DNA from: Ideonella sp.
GTDB taxonomy: Bacteria; Pseudomonadota; Gammaproteobacteria; Burkholderiales; Burkholderiaceae_C
DNA length: 64,000 nt
Direction of reading: 5' to 3'
Assembly (NCBI GenBank): GCA_015075165.1
Contig: JABTUY010000001.1
Span: 310,001 to 374,000, forward strand
In this document: positions 11,036-22,213 of the stretch, piece after piece
Layout: each line of letters starts with the position of its first letter
Position numbering within the stretch: position 1 is the first letter of the stretch
The notes under the pieces: generated by a model
What the model was told of the DNA's origin: nothing
Database searches by the model: none
The model's input: only the letters and a program-made list of their open reading frames with translations
Program-made: the position numbers and the translations under genes

Positions 11036-12400
11036 ATGCCTGCGATGTCGATCACCCGCCCCACCCTACCCACCCTCGCGGCCGGCATGCTGCTGGCCGC
11101 ATGCAGCGGCCTGCCCCCGTCGCCGGCGTCGCGCGCAGCGCCGGCGGCACCACCGGCCGCGGCGGCCGCCTGCCCCGCCGGCGTCGTGCCCGGCAGCCGC
11201 TGCCTGTTCGGCCGCGACGCCGCCGGCGCCTACTACGGCTTCGCGATCCCGCCGCACTGGGACGGCCGCCTCGTGGTGCACGCACACGGCGGCCCTGCGC
11301 TCGGCGCGCCGAAGGCCGAACGCGTCCACGAAGACATGGCGCGCTGGTCGGTCTTCACGCGCATGGGTTGGGCCTGGGCGGCCTCGGGCTTCCACCAGGG
11401 CGGCGTGGCGGTGCGCAGCGCCGCCGAAGACACCGAGCGCGTGCGGCAGCTGTTCATCGCGCAGGTCGGCGCGCCGCGCTTCACGCTGCTGCACGGGCAG
11501 TCGTGGGGCGCCAGCGTGGCGGCGCGCGCGTCGGATCTGTACGGCGCACCAGCCCACGGCAAGCCGCCGTACGACGCGGTGCTGCTGACCAGCGGCGTGC
11601 TCGGCGGCGGCAGCCTCTCGTACGACTTTCGCCTCGACCTGCGCGTGGTCTACCAGGTGGTGTGCGGCAACCATCCGAAGGCCGACGAGCCGGCCTATCC
11701 GCTGTGGCAGGGCCTGCCGCCGGGCAGCCCGCTGACGCGCGCCGAGCTCGCCGCGCGCATCGACGACTGCACCGGCGTGCGCAAGCCACCCGCGCAACGC
11801 AGCGCACAGCAGCAGCGCAAGCTCGACACCATCCTCGCGGTGGTGCGCATTCCTGAACGCTCGCTGATCGCCCATCTCAACTGGGCCACCTGGCACTTCC
11901 AGGACATCGCGTTCAACCGCGTGGGTGGTCGCAATGTCTTCGACAACGCCAGGGTCTTGTACCGCGGCTCGGCCGACGACACCGCACTGAACGCCCAGGT
12001 GCTGCGCTACCACGCCGACGCGCAGGCCGCTGCCGCGTTCGCCGCCGACACCGACCCGCAGGGTCGCTTCGTCGTGCCGGTGATGACGGTGCACGCAATC
12101 GATGACCCGACGGCCTTCGTCGAGCTCGAGTCGACCTTCCGCGACACGGTGGCGCGCGCCGGTCACCTCGACAAACTGGTGCAGACCTTCACCGCCGACC
12201 ACGAGCACAGCTACCTGAGCGATGTGCAGTACGTGGCCGCGACCGAGGCGCTCGTGGCGTGGGCGCAGCGCGGCGAGAAGCCGACCGCGCAGGCGGTGGC
12301 CACGCGCTGCCATGCGCTCGACGCGCGCTGGGGCACCGGCTGCCGCTACCGGCCCGACTACACGCCGCCGCCACTCGCGCAGCGCGTGCCGCCGCGCTGA
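11036..12400 (+). CDS. Alpha/beta-hydrolase-like lipoprotein
   Basis: A 454-residue exported protein. The N-terminus ends in a lipobox LLAACSG (Cys23), so it is probably a lipoprotein. LLHGQSWGASVAAR (Ser near residue 155) is a G-X-S-X-G nucleophile elbow, and DHEHSYL near the C-terminus provides a histidine candidate. The segment HWDGRLVVHAHGGPALG supplies the oxyanion-type HGG. Start choice: ATG at 11036, or 11045, directly before the signal peptide; the longer upstream frame has no signal. It resembles secreted hydrolases of unknown substrate. Confidence 0.78.
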   Translation: MPAMSITRPTLPTLAAGMLLAACSGLPPSPASRAAPAAPPAAAAACPAGVVPGSRCLFGRDAAGAYYGFAIPPHWDGRLVVHAHGGPALGAPKAERVHEDMARWSVFTRMGWAWAASGFHQGGVAVRSAAEDTERVRQLFIAQVGAPRFTLLHGQSWGASVAARASDLYGAPAHGKPPYDAVLLTSGVLGGGSLSYDFRLDLRVVYQVVCGNHPKADEPAYPLWQGLPPGSPLTRAELAARIDDCTGVRKPPAQRSAQQQRKLDTILAVVRIPERSLIAHLNWATWHFQDIAFNRVGGRNVFDNARVLYRGSADDTALNAQVLRYHADAQAAAAFAADTDPQGRFVVPVMTVHAIDDPTAFVELESTFRDTVARAGHLDKLVQTFTADHEHSYLSDVQYVAATEALVAWAQRGEKPTAQAVATRCHALDARWGTGCRYRPDYTPPPLAQRVPPR

Positions 12401-12422
12401 CGTGCTGCGGCATGGCACGTGG

Positions 12423-12476
12423 ATGCACGACCCCGAAGTGCGGCGCGCCTACCTCGGCGACAGCGAAGACGCGTAG
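12423..12476 (+). pseudogene. Possible C-terminal relic of a Liv/LptB-type ABC ATPase
   Basis: The short frame reads MHDPEVRRAYLGDSEDA and then stops. DPEVRRAYLGD is very like the final residues of LivG/LivF/UrtD/LptB ATPases (for comparison, KVIEAYLGQEDEELGL ends the LivG homologue in this window). No ATPase sequence precedes it: the upstream 20 bases belong to the lipoprotein hydrolase. If real, it is a deletion scar left between the hydrolase and exonuclease III genes. The match is short, so chance similarity remains possible. Confidence 0.35.
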
Positions 12477-12515
12477 CGCGGCGGCCGCGCGCCGCGCCGA
12501 CGCTACGATGCGCGC

Positions 12516-13316
12516 ATGAAGATCGCCACCTTCAACGTCAACGGCATCACCGCGCGCCTGCCGCGCCTGCTCGAGTGGCTGGCCGAATCGCAACCCGACG
12601 TCGTCTGCCTGCAGGAGCTGAAGACCTCCGACGAGACGTTTCCCGCGCAGGCATTGGCCGACGCCGGCTACGGCGCCATCTGGCACGGGCAGAAGGGCTT
12701 CAACGGCGTTGCGGTGCTGGCGCGCGGCACGCCGCCGGTCGAGCTGTGCCGCGGCCTGCCGGGCGACGCGGCCGACGTGCAGAGCCGCTACCTCGAGGCG
12801 CGCATCGGCGACGGTGGCGCGGCCATCTTCGTCGCATCGCTGTACCTGCCCAACGGCAACCCGCAGCCGGGACCGAAGTTCGACTACAAGCTGGCGTGGT
12901 TCGAGCGGCTGATCCGCCATGCCGAGGAACTGTGCGCGCGCGAGCAGCCGGTGGTCCTGGCCGGCGACTACAACGTCGTGCCGACCGATGACACCGCCGA
13001 CATCTACTCGGCCAAGTCGTGGCTCGACGATGCGCTGCTGCAGCCCGAATCGCGCGCCGGCTACCAGCGCCTGCTCGCGCAGGGCTGGGTCGACGCGATC
13101 CGCCACCTGCATCCGGGCCAGCCGGTGTACACGTACTGGGACTACTTCCGCAACCGCTGGGAGCGCAACTCGGGCCTGCGCATCGACCACCTGCTGCTCA
13201 ACCCCGCGGCGGCGGCGCGGCTGACGCAGGCCGAGGTCGACCGCGCGGTGCGCGGCCGCGAGAAGCCCAGCGACCACGCGCCGGCCTGGGTGCGACTCGG
13301 CGTGCCGGGTGCCTGA
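12516..13316 (+). CDS. xth: Exodeoxyribonuclease III / AP endonuclease
   Basis: Base-excision-repair nuclease of the EEP fold, 266 residues. MKIATFNVNGITARLPRLLEWL provides the N-terminal strand with Asn7, LQELKT contains metal-binding Glu34, LAGDYNVVPTD is the catalytic Asp/Asn strand, WERNSGLRIDHLL the DNA-gripping segment, and KPSDHAPAWV carries the terminal Asp-His. All catalytic positions are present. Monocistronic by spacing. It acts at abasic sites and 3' blocked ends in the cytoplasm. Confidence 0.95.
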   Translation: MKIATFNVNGITARLPRLLEWLAESQPDVVCLQELKTSDETFPAQALADAGYGAIWHGQKGFNGVAVLARGTPPVELCRGLPGDAADVQSRYLEARIGDGGAAIFVASLYLPNGNPQPGPKFDYKLAWFERLIRHAEELCAREQPVVLAGDYNVVPTDDTADIYSAKSWLDDALLQPESRAGYQRLLAQGWVDAIRHLHPGQPVYTYWDYFRNRWERNSGLRIDHLLLNPAAAARLTQAEVDRAVRGREKPSDHAPAWVRLGVPGA

Positions 13317-13513
13317 GCCGCGCCACGAGCCAGGCTGGCGGCCACCCCGCGAGCGCGGTGCGACAAGCGTCACACCGGCGCCCGCTGCGGCCGACGGTTA
13401 ACACATTCACCACGGCTGCGCCGCTACCCTTGCGGGCGAGCAATGCGCCCAACGCGCGGCCCGTACTACCTCGCCGTTCCACCGCCCACACTCGCCACAC
13501 CACAACGATCAGC

Positions 13514-14140
13514 ATGGCCACGCACGCTGCCTCACACCGTCTCTCCGCCAAGGCCGCCCCGACTGCTCAGCAAGCCGGCGCCGGCGTGCACAAAGGGTTC
13601 CATCCGATCCGCTGGATGCGGCGCCTGTTCACCAAGCCGATGAAAATCCGGCGCAAGGGGCTCGACCTGCTGCTGGAGTTCGAGCCCACGCGCATGGCCG
13701 CGCCCAACTGCGCCAACCTCAGCCGTGGCGAGGCGCTGCGCCTGGCGCACCAGGCGCTGCAGACGCTGCTGGCGCAACACCCGGATGCACGCCACGTGGT
13801 GCCGCACCTGAGCGCGCTGGAGCATTCGCTGGCGCGCCATGGCTCGCGCGCACTGCTGTCGCTGCAGCCCAGGGTGCTGGAGCGAGCGATGGCCCAGCTC
13901 GACGCGATCGAGGGCGACACGCGCAGCGAGATCCTGGTGGCATTGCGCCTGCGCGTCGAAGACGTGATCCGTCGGCGCCGTGCCGCCGCCAGCGCGAAGG
14001 ACGACGTGTCGAACATCGAGGTGCGCGACGCCTCGCACTCGCAGTTCGACAGCGCCGCGAGCGAGTGGACCGGGCGTGTGCCGCTCGACGAGGCGCCGTC
14101 GCCGGAGGAACCGGTCGCGACGGTGGTGATGGCGCGCTGA
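13514..14140 (+). CDS. Hypothetical protein, basic N-terminus
   Basis: A 208-residue protein without a recognised domain. The N-terminus is basic (WMRRLFTKPMKIRRKGLDLLLEFEP at about 34-58). The middle is predicted helical (ALRLAHQALQTLLAQH, LSALEHSLARHG, VLERAMAQLDAIEG), and the tail is acidic and disordered. No signal peptide or membrane segment is seen. The ATG at 13514 is the first in-frame start with coding-like composition; the frame stays open upstream but looks non-coding. It converges on the pyrimidine transporter operon. Function unknown. Confidence 0.6.
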   Translation: MATHAASHRLSAKAAPTAQQAGAGVHKGFHPIRWMRRLFTKPMKIRRKGLDLLLEFEPTRMAAPNCANLSRGEALRLAHQALQTLLAQHPDARHVVPHLSALEHSLARHGSRALLSLQPRVLERAMAQLDAIEGDTRSEILVALRLRVEDVIRRRRAAASAKDDVSNIEVRDASHSQFDSAASEWTGRVPLDEAPSPEEPVATVVMAR

Positions 14141-14157
14141 CGCCGAGTGCAAACAGC

Positions 14158-14179
14158 GGCGCGGCCCGCAAGCCGCGCC
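14158..14179. terminator. Possible bidirectional terminator between convergent genes
   Basis: Perfect 8-bp stem GGCGCGGC/GCCGCGCC with a 6-base loop lies in the 60-bp gap between a hypothetical gene and the end of the pyrimidine operon. No T-tract is present. Confidence 0.35.
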
Positions 14180-14200
14180 CCTCGATGACCGGCGTGCCGG

Positions 14201-15202
14201 CTACTTCTGCGCCGCGGCGAAGATCTTGTCGGTCACCGCGCCCGCCGGCTTCTTCGTGATCACCGGATCGCTCTTGCCCTTCATCAGCGTCTCGACCGTG
14301 CGCTCGTAGGCCTTCATGTCGAGGTGACCGGTCTTGCCGGTGCCGACCAGCTTGGCCACCTCGCCCATCATGCGCTTCTGGTGCGCCTCGTTCTGCGCGC
14401 CCGAGGCGTCGTTCTTCAGCACGATCTTCACCGCCTCGTCCTGGTGGGCCACGGCGTAGTCCCAGCCCTTCATCGTCGCCTTGACGAAGCGTGCCAGCTT
14501 GGCCGCCGTCTTCGGGTCGGCGATGCCCTTCTCGGTGGCATACAGGCCGTCTTCGAGCGTGGCAACACCCTGGTCCTCGTACTTGAAGACGGTGAGCTGC
14601 TCGGGCTTCATGCCGGCCTCGATCAGCTGCCAGTACTCGTTGTAGGTCATCGTGCTGATGCACGCGGCCTGCTTCTGCAGCAGCGGGTCGACGTTGAAGC
14701 CCTGCTTCAGCACGTTGACGCCATCGGGGCCGCCGGTGGTCTTCAGGCCGAGCTTGTCCATCCAGCTCAGGAACGGATATTCGTTGCCGGAGAACCAGAC
14801 GCCGAGCGTCTTGCCCTTGAAATCAGCCGGCGACTTGATGCCGCTGTCCTTGCGGCAGGTGAGCATCATCCCGGAGCGCTGGAACACCTGTGCGATGTTG
14901 ACCAGCGGCACGCCCTTCTCGCGCGTGGCCAGCGCCGAGGGCATCCAGTCGACGATCACATCGGCGCCGCCACCGGCGATCACCTGGCTCGGGTTGATGT
15001 CGGGGCCGCCGGCCTTGATGGTCACGTCGAGCCCGGCCTCCTTGTAGAAGCCCTTGTCCTTGGCCACGTAGTAGCCCGCGAACTGGGCCTGCGTGACCCA
15101 CTTCAGCTGCAGCGTCACCTTGTCCTGCGCCGCGGCGCCGATCGCGGCAACGGCCAGCGCCGTGGCGACCAGGAAGCGGGTCAAACGGAAGCGCGGTTTC
15201 AT
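14201..15202 (-). CDS. ABC transporter substrate-binding protein, NMT1/THI5 (ThiY-like) family
   Basis: Periplasmic binding protein of 333 residues with a Sec signal (about 1-25, AIGAAAQ cleavage region). The mature start VTLQLKWVTQAQFAGYYVAKDKGFYKEAGLDV is the hallmark of NMT1/THI5-like proteins, whose thiamin-pathway members bind a pyrimidine. It is the last gene of the minus-strand operon that encodes reductive pyrimidine degradation, so a uracil, thymine or dihydropyrimidine ligand is inferred. The ATG at 15202 is preceded by AAGGAGA; the longer upstream frame lacks a signal peptide. Taurine/sulfonate or nitrate ligands are less likely given the context. Confidence 0.88.
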   Translation of the reverse strand: MKPRFRLTRFLVATALAVAAIGAAAQDKVTLQLKWVTQAQFAGYYVAKDKGFYKEAGLDVTIKAGGPDINPSQVIAGGGADVIVDWMPSALATREKGVPLVNIAQVFQRSGMMLTCRKDSGIKSPADFKGKTLGVWFSGNEYPFLSWMDKLGLKTTGGPDGVNVLKQGFNVDPLLQKQAACISTMTYNEYWQLIEAGMKPEQLTVFKYEDQGVATLEDGLYATEKGIADPKTAAKLARFVKATMKGWDYAVAHQDEAVKIVLKNDASGAQNEAHQKRMMGEVAKLVGTGKTGHLDMKAYERTVETLMKGKSDPVITKKPAGAVTDKIFAAAQK

Positions 15203-15242
15203 CGGGGGTCTCCTTCTGGGTTGAATCCTGGGCGCTCGCGGC

Positions 15243-16184
15243 TCAGGTGCGAAACGAAGCATGCCACGACGTCAGGGCCCGCTCGGCCAGTGCCACGGCA
15301 CCGTAGAAGATCGAGCCGGCCAGCGCCGACAGCGCGATCGCGGCCCACACCACGTCGACGTTCATGCGCGCCACCTCGGCGCTGATGCGAAAGCCAAGCC
15401 CGACGATCGGAGAGCCGAAGAACTCGGCCACGATGGCCGAGATCAGCGCCAGCGTCGAATTGATCTTCAGCGCGTTGAAGATGAACGGCAGCGCACCGGG
15501 CAGGCGCAGCTTCAGCAGCGTGTCGGCGTGGCCGGCGGCATAGGTGTGCATCAGGTCGCGGTGCATCGCGTCGACCGCCACCAGCCCGGTCACCGCGTTG
15601 ACCAGCATCGGAAAGAACGTGACCAGCGCCACCACCGCGGCCTTGCTCTCCCAGCCGAAGCCGAACCACATCACCATGATCGGCGCGATGCCGACCACCG
15701 GCACCGCGCCGGCCAGCCCGGCCAGCGGCAGCAGGCCGCGGCGCAGCAGCGCGTAGCGGTCGGCCAGCACCGCCACCGCGAGGCCGCCGCCGCAGCCCAG
15801 CAGGTAGCCCGCGGCCACCGACAGCGCGGTTTGACGAAAATCGGCCTGCAGCACCTCCCAGCGCGCCGCCAATGCAGCGCCCACCGCATGCGGCGCCGGC
15901 AGCAGCACGCGCGGCACCTCGAAGCCGACCACCAGAATCTCCCACAGGTACAGCAGCCCGAGGCCGAGCAGCGCCGGCGCCAGCCAGCGACCGACGCGGC
16001 CGGTGAGGTAGCGCGCGCACTGGTCGAGCAACCACCACAGCGCCGCCGTCCACAGCACGAGCGCGGCCCACACCCACGGCGCGCCGCCACCCTTGGGCGC
16101 ATCGCCCCACACGGCGCGCAGCAGCCCCGCGGCCGCAGCCAGCAGCACCACCAGCGCGGCGGCGATGCGCGCTTCGGGCTTCAT
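15243..16184 (-). CDS. ABC transporter permease (pyrimidine-locus importer, subunit 1)
   Basis: A 313-residue inner-membrane permease of the BPD family (SsuC/TauC/ThiX type). It has several hydrophobic helices and the cytoplasmic EAA-loop segment DTLLKLRLPGALPFIFNALKI with the downstream AEFFGSPIVGLGFRI. Its ATG overlaps the stop of the other permease gene by 4 bases (ATGA), so the two are translationally coupled and probably form a heterodimer. The binding-protein gene follows after 40 bases. Substrate inferred from context as a pyrimidine. Confidence 0.9.
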   Translation of the reverse strand: MKPEARIAAALVVLLAAAAGLLRAVWGDAPKGGGAPWVWAALVLWTAALWWLLDQCARYLTGRVGRWLAPALLGLGLLYLWEILVVGFEVPRVLLPAPHAVGAALAARWEVLQADFRQTALSVAAGYLLGCGGGLAVAVLADRYALLRRGLLPLAGLAGAVPVVGIAPIMVMWFGFGWESKAAVVALVTFFPMLVNAVTGLVAVDAMHRDLMHTYAAGHADTLLKLRLPGALPFIFNALKINSTLALISAIVAEFFGSPIVGLGFRISAEVARMNVDVVWAAIALSALAGSIFYGAVALAERALTSWHASFRT

Positions 16185-17101
16185 GCCGGCCGCGCGCCCA
16201 TCAGCCGGTTGACACCACGCTCGACGCCGCTCACCGCGGCCACCAGCAGCACGCCCAGCAGCGAGGCCATCAGCAGCGCCGACCAGATCTGGATCGTCTG
16301 CCCGAAGTACGAGCCCTGCAGCAGCCGCGCGCCGAGCCCGGCCTGCGCGCCGGTGGGCAGCTCGCCGACGATGGCGCCGATCAGGCTGGTGGCGATCGCC
16401 ACCTTGGCGCTGGCGAACAGGAACGGCAGCGCCGCCGGAAAGCGCAGCTTGGCCAGCAGCTGCCGCCTGCTGGCGCTGTAGGTGCGCATCAGGTCGAGCT
16501 GCAGCGGATCGGGACTGCGCAGCCCCTTGACCATGCCGATGGCCACCGGGAAGAAGCACAGGTACATGCTGATCACCGCCTTGCTCATCAGCGGCGGGTA
16601 ACCCATCGAGCCGAGCACCACCACGACCATCGGCGCGATCGCGAGGATCGGAATCGTCTGCGACGCGATGATCCACGGCAGCAGCCCGCGGTCGAGCACG
16701 CGGTTGTGCACCACGCCGATCGCGATCGCCACGCCGAGTACCACGCCCAGCAGGAAGCCCAGCACCGTGGCGTTGAGCGTGACGCCGGCATGGAACAGCA
16801 GGTTGCGCGGGCTGTCGAGCTCGTGCCCGACCATGCTGCCCACGAATTCGACGAGGATCTGGTGCGGCGCCGGCAGCACCGGCCGCTGCATGCTCCACGC
16901 GGCAGCCACGAGCTCTTTCGTGCCCCACGGCGTGCCCGCGTTCTGCAGCTGCTCGATCACGCGCGGCGCGTTCAACCACACCGCGGCGGCGTACCACACC
17001 ACCAGCCCCACGCCGACCACCAGCGCCACCGGCCAGTGCCCGAACCAACGCGCCGCTGCGCTCGCGCGAGCGGGCGGAGGCAGCGCGACCGCGTCAGTCA
17101 C
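16181..17101 (-). CDS. ABC transporter permease (pyrimidine-locus importer, subunit 2)
   Basis: About 306 residues counted from the GTG at 17101 (VTDAVALPPPARASAAARWFGHW). The frame stays open to an ATG at 17239, but that extension reads through an intergenic repeat and is unlikely to be translated. It has BPD-type permease helices, and its EAA loop is RQLLAKLRFPAALPFLFASAKV followed by GELPTGAQAGLGARL. It lies directly downstream of the ATPase gene and overlaps the second permease gene. Two different permease subunits suggest an asymmetric importer. Confidence 0.88.
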   Translation of the reverse strand: MTDAVALPPPARASAAARWFGHWPVALVVGVGLVVWYAAAVWLNAPRVIEQLQNAGTPWGTKELVAAAWSMQRPVLPAPHQILVEFVGSMVGHELDSPRNLLFHAGVTLNATVLGFLLGVVLGVAIAIGVVHNRVLDRGLLPWIIASQTIPILAIAPMVVVVLGSMGYPPLMSKAVISMYLCFFPVAIGMVKGLRSPDPLQLDLMRTYSASRRQLLAKLRFPAALPFLFASAKVAIATSLIGAIVGELPTGAQAGLGARLLQGSYFGQTIQIWSALLMASLLGVLLVAAVSGVERGVNRLMGARPA

Positions 17102-17149
17102 GCCACCGCGCTCCGGCCACGCCGATCCGAATGAACCGCCACAACCGAG

Positions 17150-17235
17150 AGCCGCCGCGGAACCGGCTTTGCCGGGCCGCTGGCGGCGCCCCCTCCGAGG
17201 GGGAAGCGCCGCAGGCGCTCCGGGGGTAGTCCATT
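17150..17235. repeat. Hairpin-rich intergenic element
   Basis: GC-rich spacer between the ATPase and permease genes with two adjacent small hairpins (CCCCT/AGGGG and GCGCC/GGCGC). It resembles dispersed intergenic repeats common in Burkholderiales genomes. A similar kind of sequence occurs at about 37505-37625. Role unknown; family membership is from memory. Confidence 0.35.
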
Positions 17236-18084
17236 TCACTCATAGCTGTGCCCGGCGCGCAGCGCGTCGCGCACGCGGTGGGCCACGGCGGCGAACTCGG
17301 GGCTCTCGCGCAGGTTCAGCGTGCGGCCACGCGCGGGCAGCGCATGGTTCTCGATGATCTCGATGATGCGGCCGGGCCGCGGGCTCATCACGACGATGCG
17401 GTTGGACAGGAACACCGCCTCGCTGATCGAATGGGTGACGAAGATCACCGTCTTGTCGGTGCGCTCCCACAGCCGCAGCAGCTGCTCGTTCAAATGATCG
17501 CGCGTGATCTCGTCGAGCGCGCCGAACGGCTCGTCCATCAGCAGCAGCTTCGGCTCGATCGCCAGCGCGCGCGCGATCGACACGCGCTGCTGCATGCCGC
17601 CCGACAGCTGCCACGGAAACTTGCGCTCGAAGCCGGCCAGGCCCACCGCGGCGAGTTGCGCCGTCGCGCGCTGCGCCTGCTCGGCGCGCGGCACGCCCAT
17701 GATCTCGAGCGGCAGCATCACGTTGCGCAGCACGCTGCGCCACGGGTACAGCGCGGCGGCCTGGAACACATAGCCGTAGGCGCGTGCCTGCCGCGCCGCC
17801 TGCGGGCTCATGCCGTTGACGCGGATGCTGCCAGAGGTCGCGTGCTCGAGGTCGGCGATCACGCGCATCAGCGTGGTCTTGCCGCAGCCCGACGGGCCGA
17901 TGAACGAGACGAACTCGCCGCGCGCGATGCGCAGATCGACATCGGACAGCGCGTGCACCGGCGCATCGGCGGTCTGGAACACCAGCGACAGGCGCTCGAT
18001 CTCGACCGCCGCCGGTGCAGCGGCGGCCGCCGGCCCGGCGCCGGCGGCCCGGGCGGCGTCGAGCACCGCCGGTTCGCTCATCAT
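17236..18084 (-). CDS. ABC transporter ATP-binding protein (pyrimidine-locus importer)
   Basis: A 282-residue ATPase of the SsuB/TauB/ThiZ group. Walker A is GPSGCGKTT, the signature WQLSGGMQQRVSIARAL, Walker B LLLMDEPFGALD and the H-loop VTHSISEAVFLSNR. Q-loop context YGYVFQAAALYPWRSVLRNV is typical of nitrate/sulfonate/thiamin-type importers. The first ATG (18084) overlaps the last base of the amidohydrolase stop codon; a second ATG follows immediately (MMSEP). It energises the two permeases encoded just downstream. Confidence 0.92.
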   Translation of the reverse strand: MMSEPAVLDAARAAGAGPAAAAAPAAVEIERLSLVFQTADAPVHALSDVDLRIARGEFVSFIGPSGCGKTTLMRVIADLEHATSGSIRVNGMSPQAARQARAYGYVFQAAALYPWRSVLRNVMLPLEIMGVPRAEQAQRATAQLAAVGLAGFERKFPWQLSGGMQQRVSIARALAIEPKLLLMDEPFGALDEITRDHLNEQLLRLWERTDKTVIFVTHSISEAVFLSNRIVVMSPRPGRIIEIIENHALPARGRTLNLRESPEFAAVAHRVRDALRAGHSYE

Positions 18085-19346
18085 CAGCCGGCGACTCCCG
18101 CGCGCTCGAGCATCGCGTGCAGCAGCACGTTGCAGCCCGCGGTGATGTGCTCGGGCTTGGCGTCCTCGATTTCGTTGTGGCTGATGCCGTCCTTGCAGGG
18201 GATGAAGATCATGCCGGCCGGCGCGAGGCGTGCCATGTACACGGCATCGTGGCCGGCGCCGCTCACGCACGGCATATGGCTGTAGCCGAGCTTCTCGGTG
18301 GCACGCGCCACTGCCGCGATGCAATCGGGGTGGAACGGCTGCGCCGGGTAGTGCGACACCAGGTCGATCTGGATCGGCAGCCCGGTTTCCGCCGTGAGCT
18401 TCGCGGCCACGCCGCGGATGTCGGCATCCATCGCATCGCACAGCGCATCGGTGGCGTTGCGCAGGTCGATGCTGAACTTGACGCGGCCCGGAATCACGTT
18501 GCGGCTGTTCGGGTGCACCTGCACCATGCCCACCGTGCCGCGGCCGTGCGGCGGGTGGCGGTGCGCGCAGGCCACCACCTCCTGCATCAGCCGCGTGGCC
18601 ACCTGCAGGGCATCCTTGCGCAGTGCCATCGGCGTCGGGCCGGCGTGCGCCTCCATGCCGGTGACGGTGCAGTCGTACCAGCGGATGCCGAGCACGCCAC
18701 CGACCACGCCGATCACCTTGTCGTTGTCCTCCAGCACCGGGCCCTGCTCGATGTGGGTCTCGAAGTAGCAGCCGATCGGGTGCTCGCCCGGCTCCTGCGG
18801 GCCGATGTAGCCGATGCGCTCGAGCTCGCCGCGCACCGTCTTGCCGTCGACGTCCTTGGCCGCATAGGCGTGCTCGAGGGTGAACGCCTTGGCGAACACG
18901 CCCGAGCCCATCATCACCGGCACGAAGCGCGAGCCTTCCTCGTTGGTCCAGAACGCGACCTCGATCGGCGCCTCGGTCTGCACGCCGTGGTCGTTCAGCG
19001 TACGCACCACCTCGAGCCCGGCCAGCACGCCGTAGTTGCCGTCGAACTTGCCGCCGGTGGGCTGGGTGTCGATGTGGCTGCCGGTCACCACCGGCGGCAG
19101 GCTGTTGTTGCGCCCGGGGCGGCGCATGAAGCCGTTGCCGATCTTGTCGATCACCACCTCCATGCCCGCCGCACGCGCCCAGCCGAGTACGAGGTCGCGG
19201 CCCTGCTTGTCGAGGTCGGTGAGCGTCAGGCGGCACACGCCACCCTTGGGCGTGGCGCCGATGCGCGCCAGCTCCATCAGGCTGGCCCACAGGCGGGCGC
19301 CATCGATGCGCAGCCGGTCGATCGCCGGTCGGGTCTTCATGTCCAT
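18084..19346 (-). CDS. M20-family Zn amidohydrolase: N-carbamoyl-beta-alanine amidohydrolase (beta-ureidopropionase type)
   Basis: Third step of reductive pyrimidine degradation: hydrolyses N-carbamoyl-beta-alanine to beta-alanine, CO2 and ammonia. The 420 residues show the M20 metal ligands VTGSHIDTQPTGGKFDGNYG (His91, Asp102), FWTNEEGSRF and YFETHIEQGPVLE, plus the dimer/substrate segment NSRNVIPGRVKFSIDLRN. The family also includes allantoate amidohydrolase and L-carbamoylases (HyuC/AmaB). Context next to dihydropyrimidinase favours beta-ureidopropionase. The ATG at 19346 has GGAGG upstream, so it was preferred over the longer frame. Confidence 0.88.
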   Translation of the reverse strand: MDMKTRPAIDRLRIDGARLWASLMELARIGATPKGGVCRLTLTDLDKQGRDLVLGWARAAGMEVVIDKIGNGFMRRPGRNNSLPPVVTGSHIDTQPTGGKFDGNYGVLAGLEVVRTLNDHGVQTEAPIEVAFWTNEEGSRFVPVMMGSGVFAKAFTLEHAYAAKDVDGKTVRGELERIGYIGPQEPGEHPIGCYFETHIEQGPVLEDNDKVIGVVGGVLGIRWYDCTVTGMEAHAGPTPMALRKDALQVATRLMQEVVACAHRHPPHGRGTVGMVQVHPNSRNVIPGRVKFSIDLRNATDALCDAMDADIRGVAAKLTAETGLPIQIDLVSHYPAQPFHPDCIAAVARATEKLGYSHMPCVSGAGHDAVYMARLAPAGMIFIPCKDGISHNEIEDAKPEHITAGCNVLLHAMLERAGVAG

Positions 19347-19386
19347 CGCTTGCCTCCTGCTCGGGGTTGCGCTCGCCGCGGGCGCG

Positions 19387-22189
<2,803 letters not shown>

Positions 22190-22213
22190 GTTCGCTTCCG
22201 GTTCGGGTCTTGG

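Noticed and set aside
17236-19290. Single long minus frame running through the ATPase gene and into the amidohydrolase region
   Set aside because: Only the part from 18084 downward encodes the ATPase; upstream the frame is out of phase with the amidohydrolase and low-complexity.
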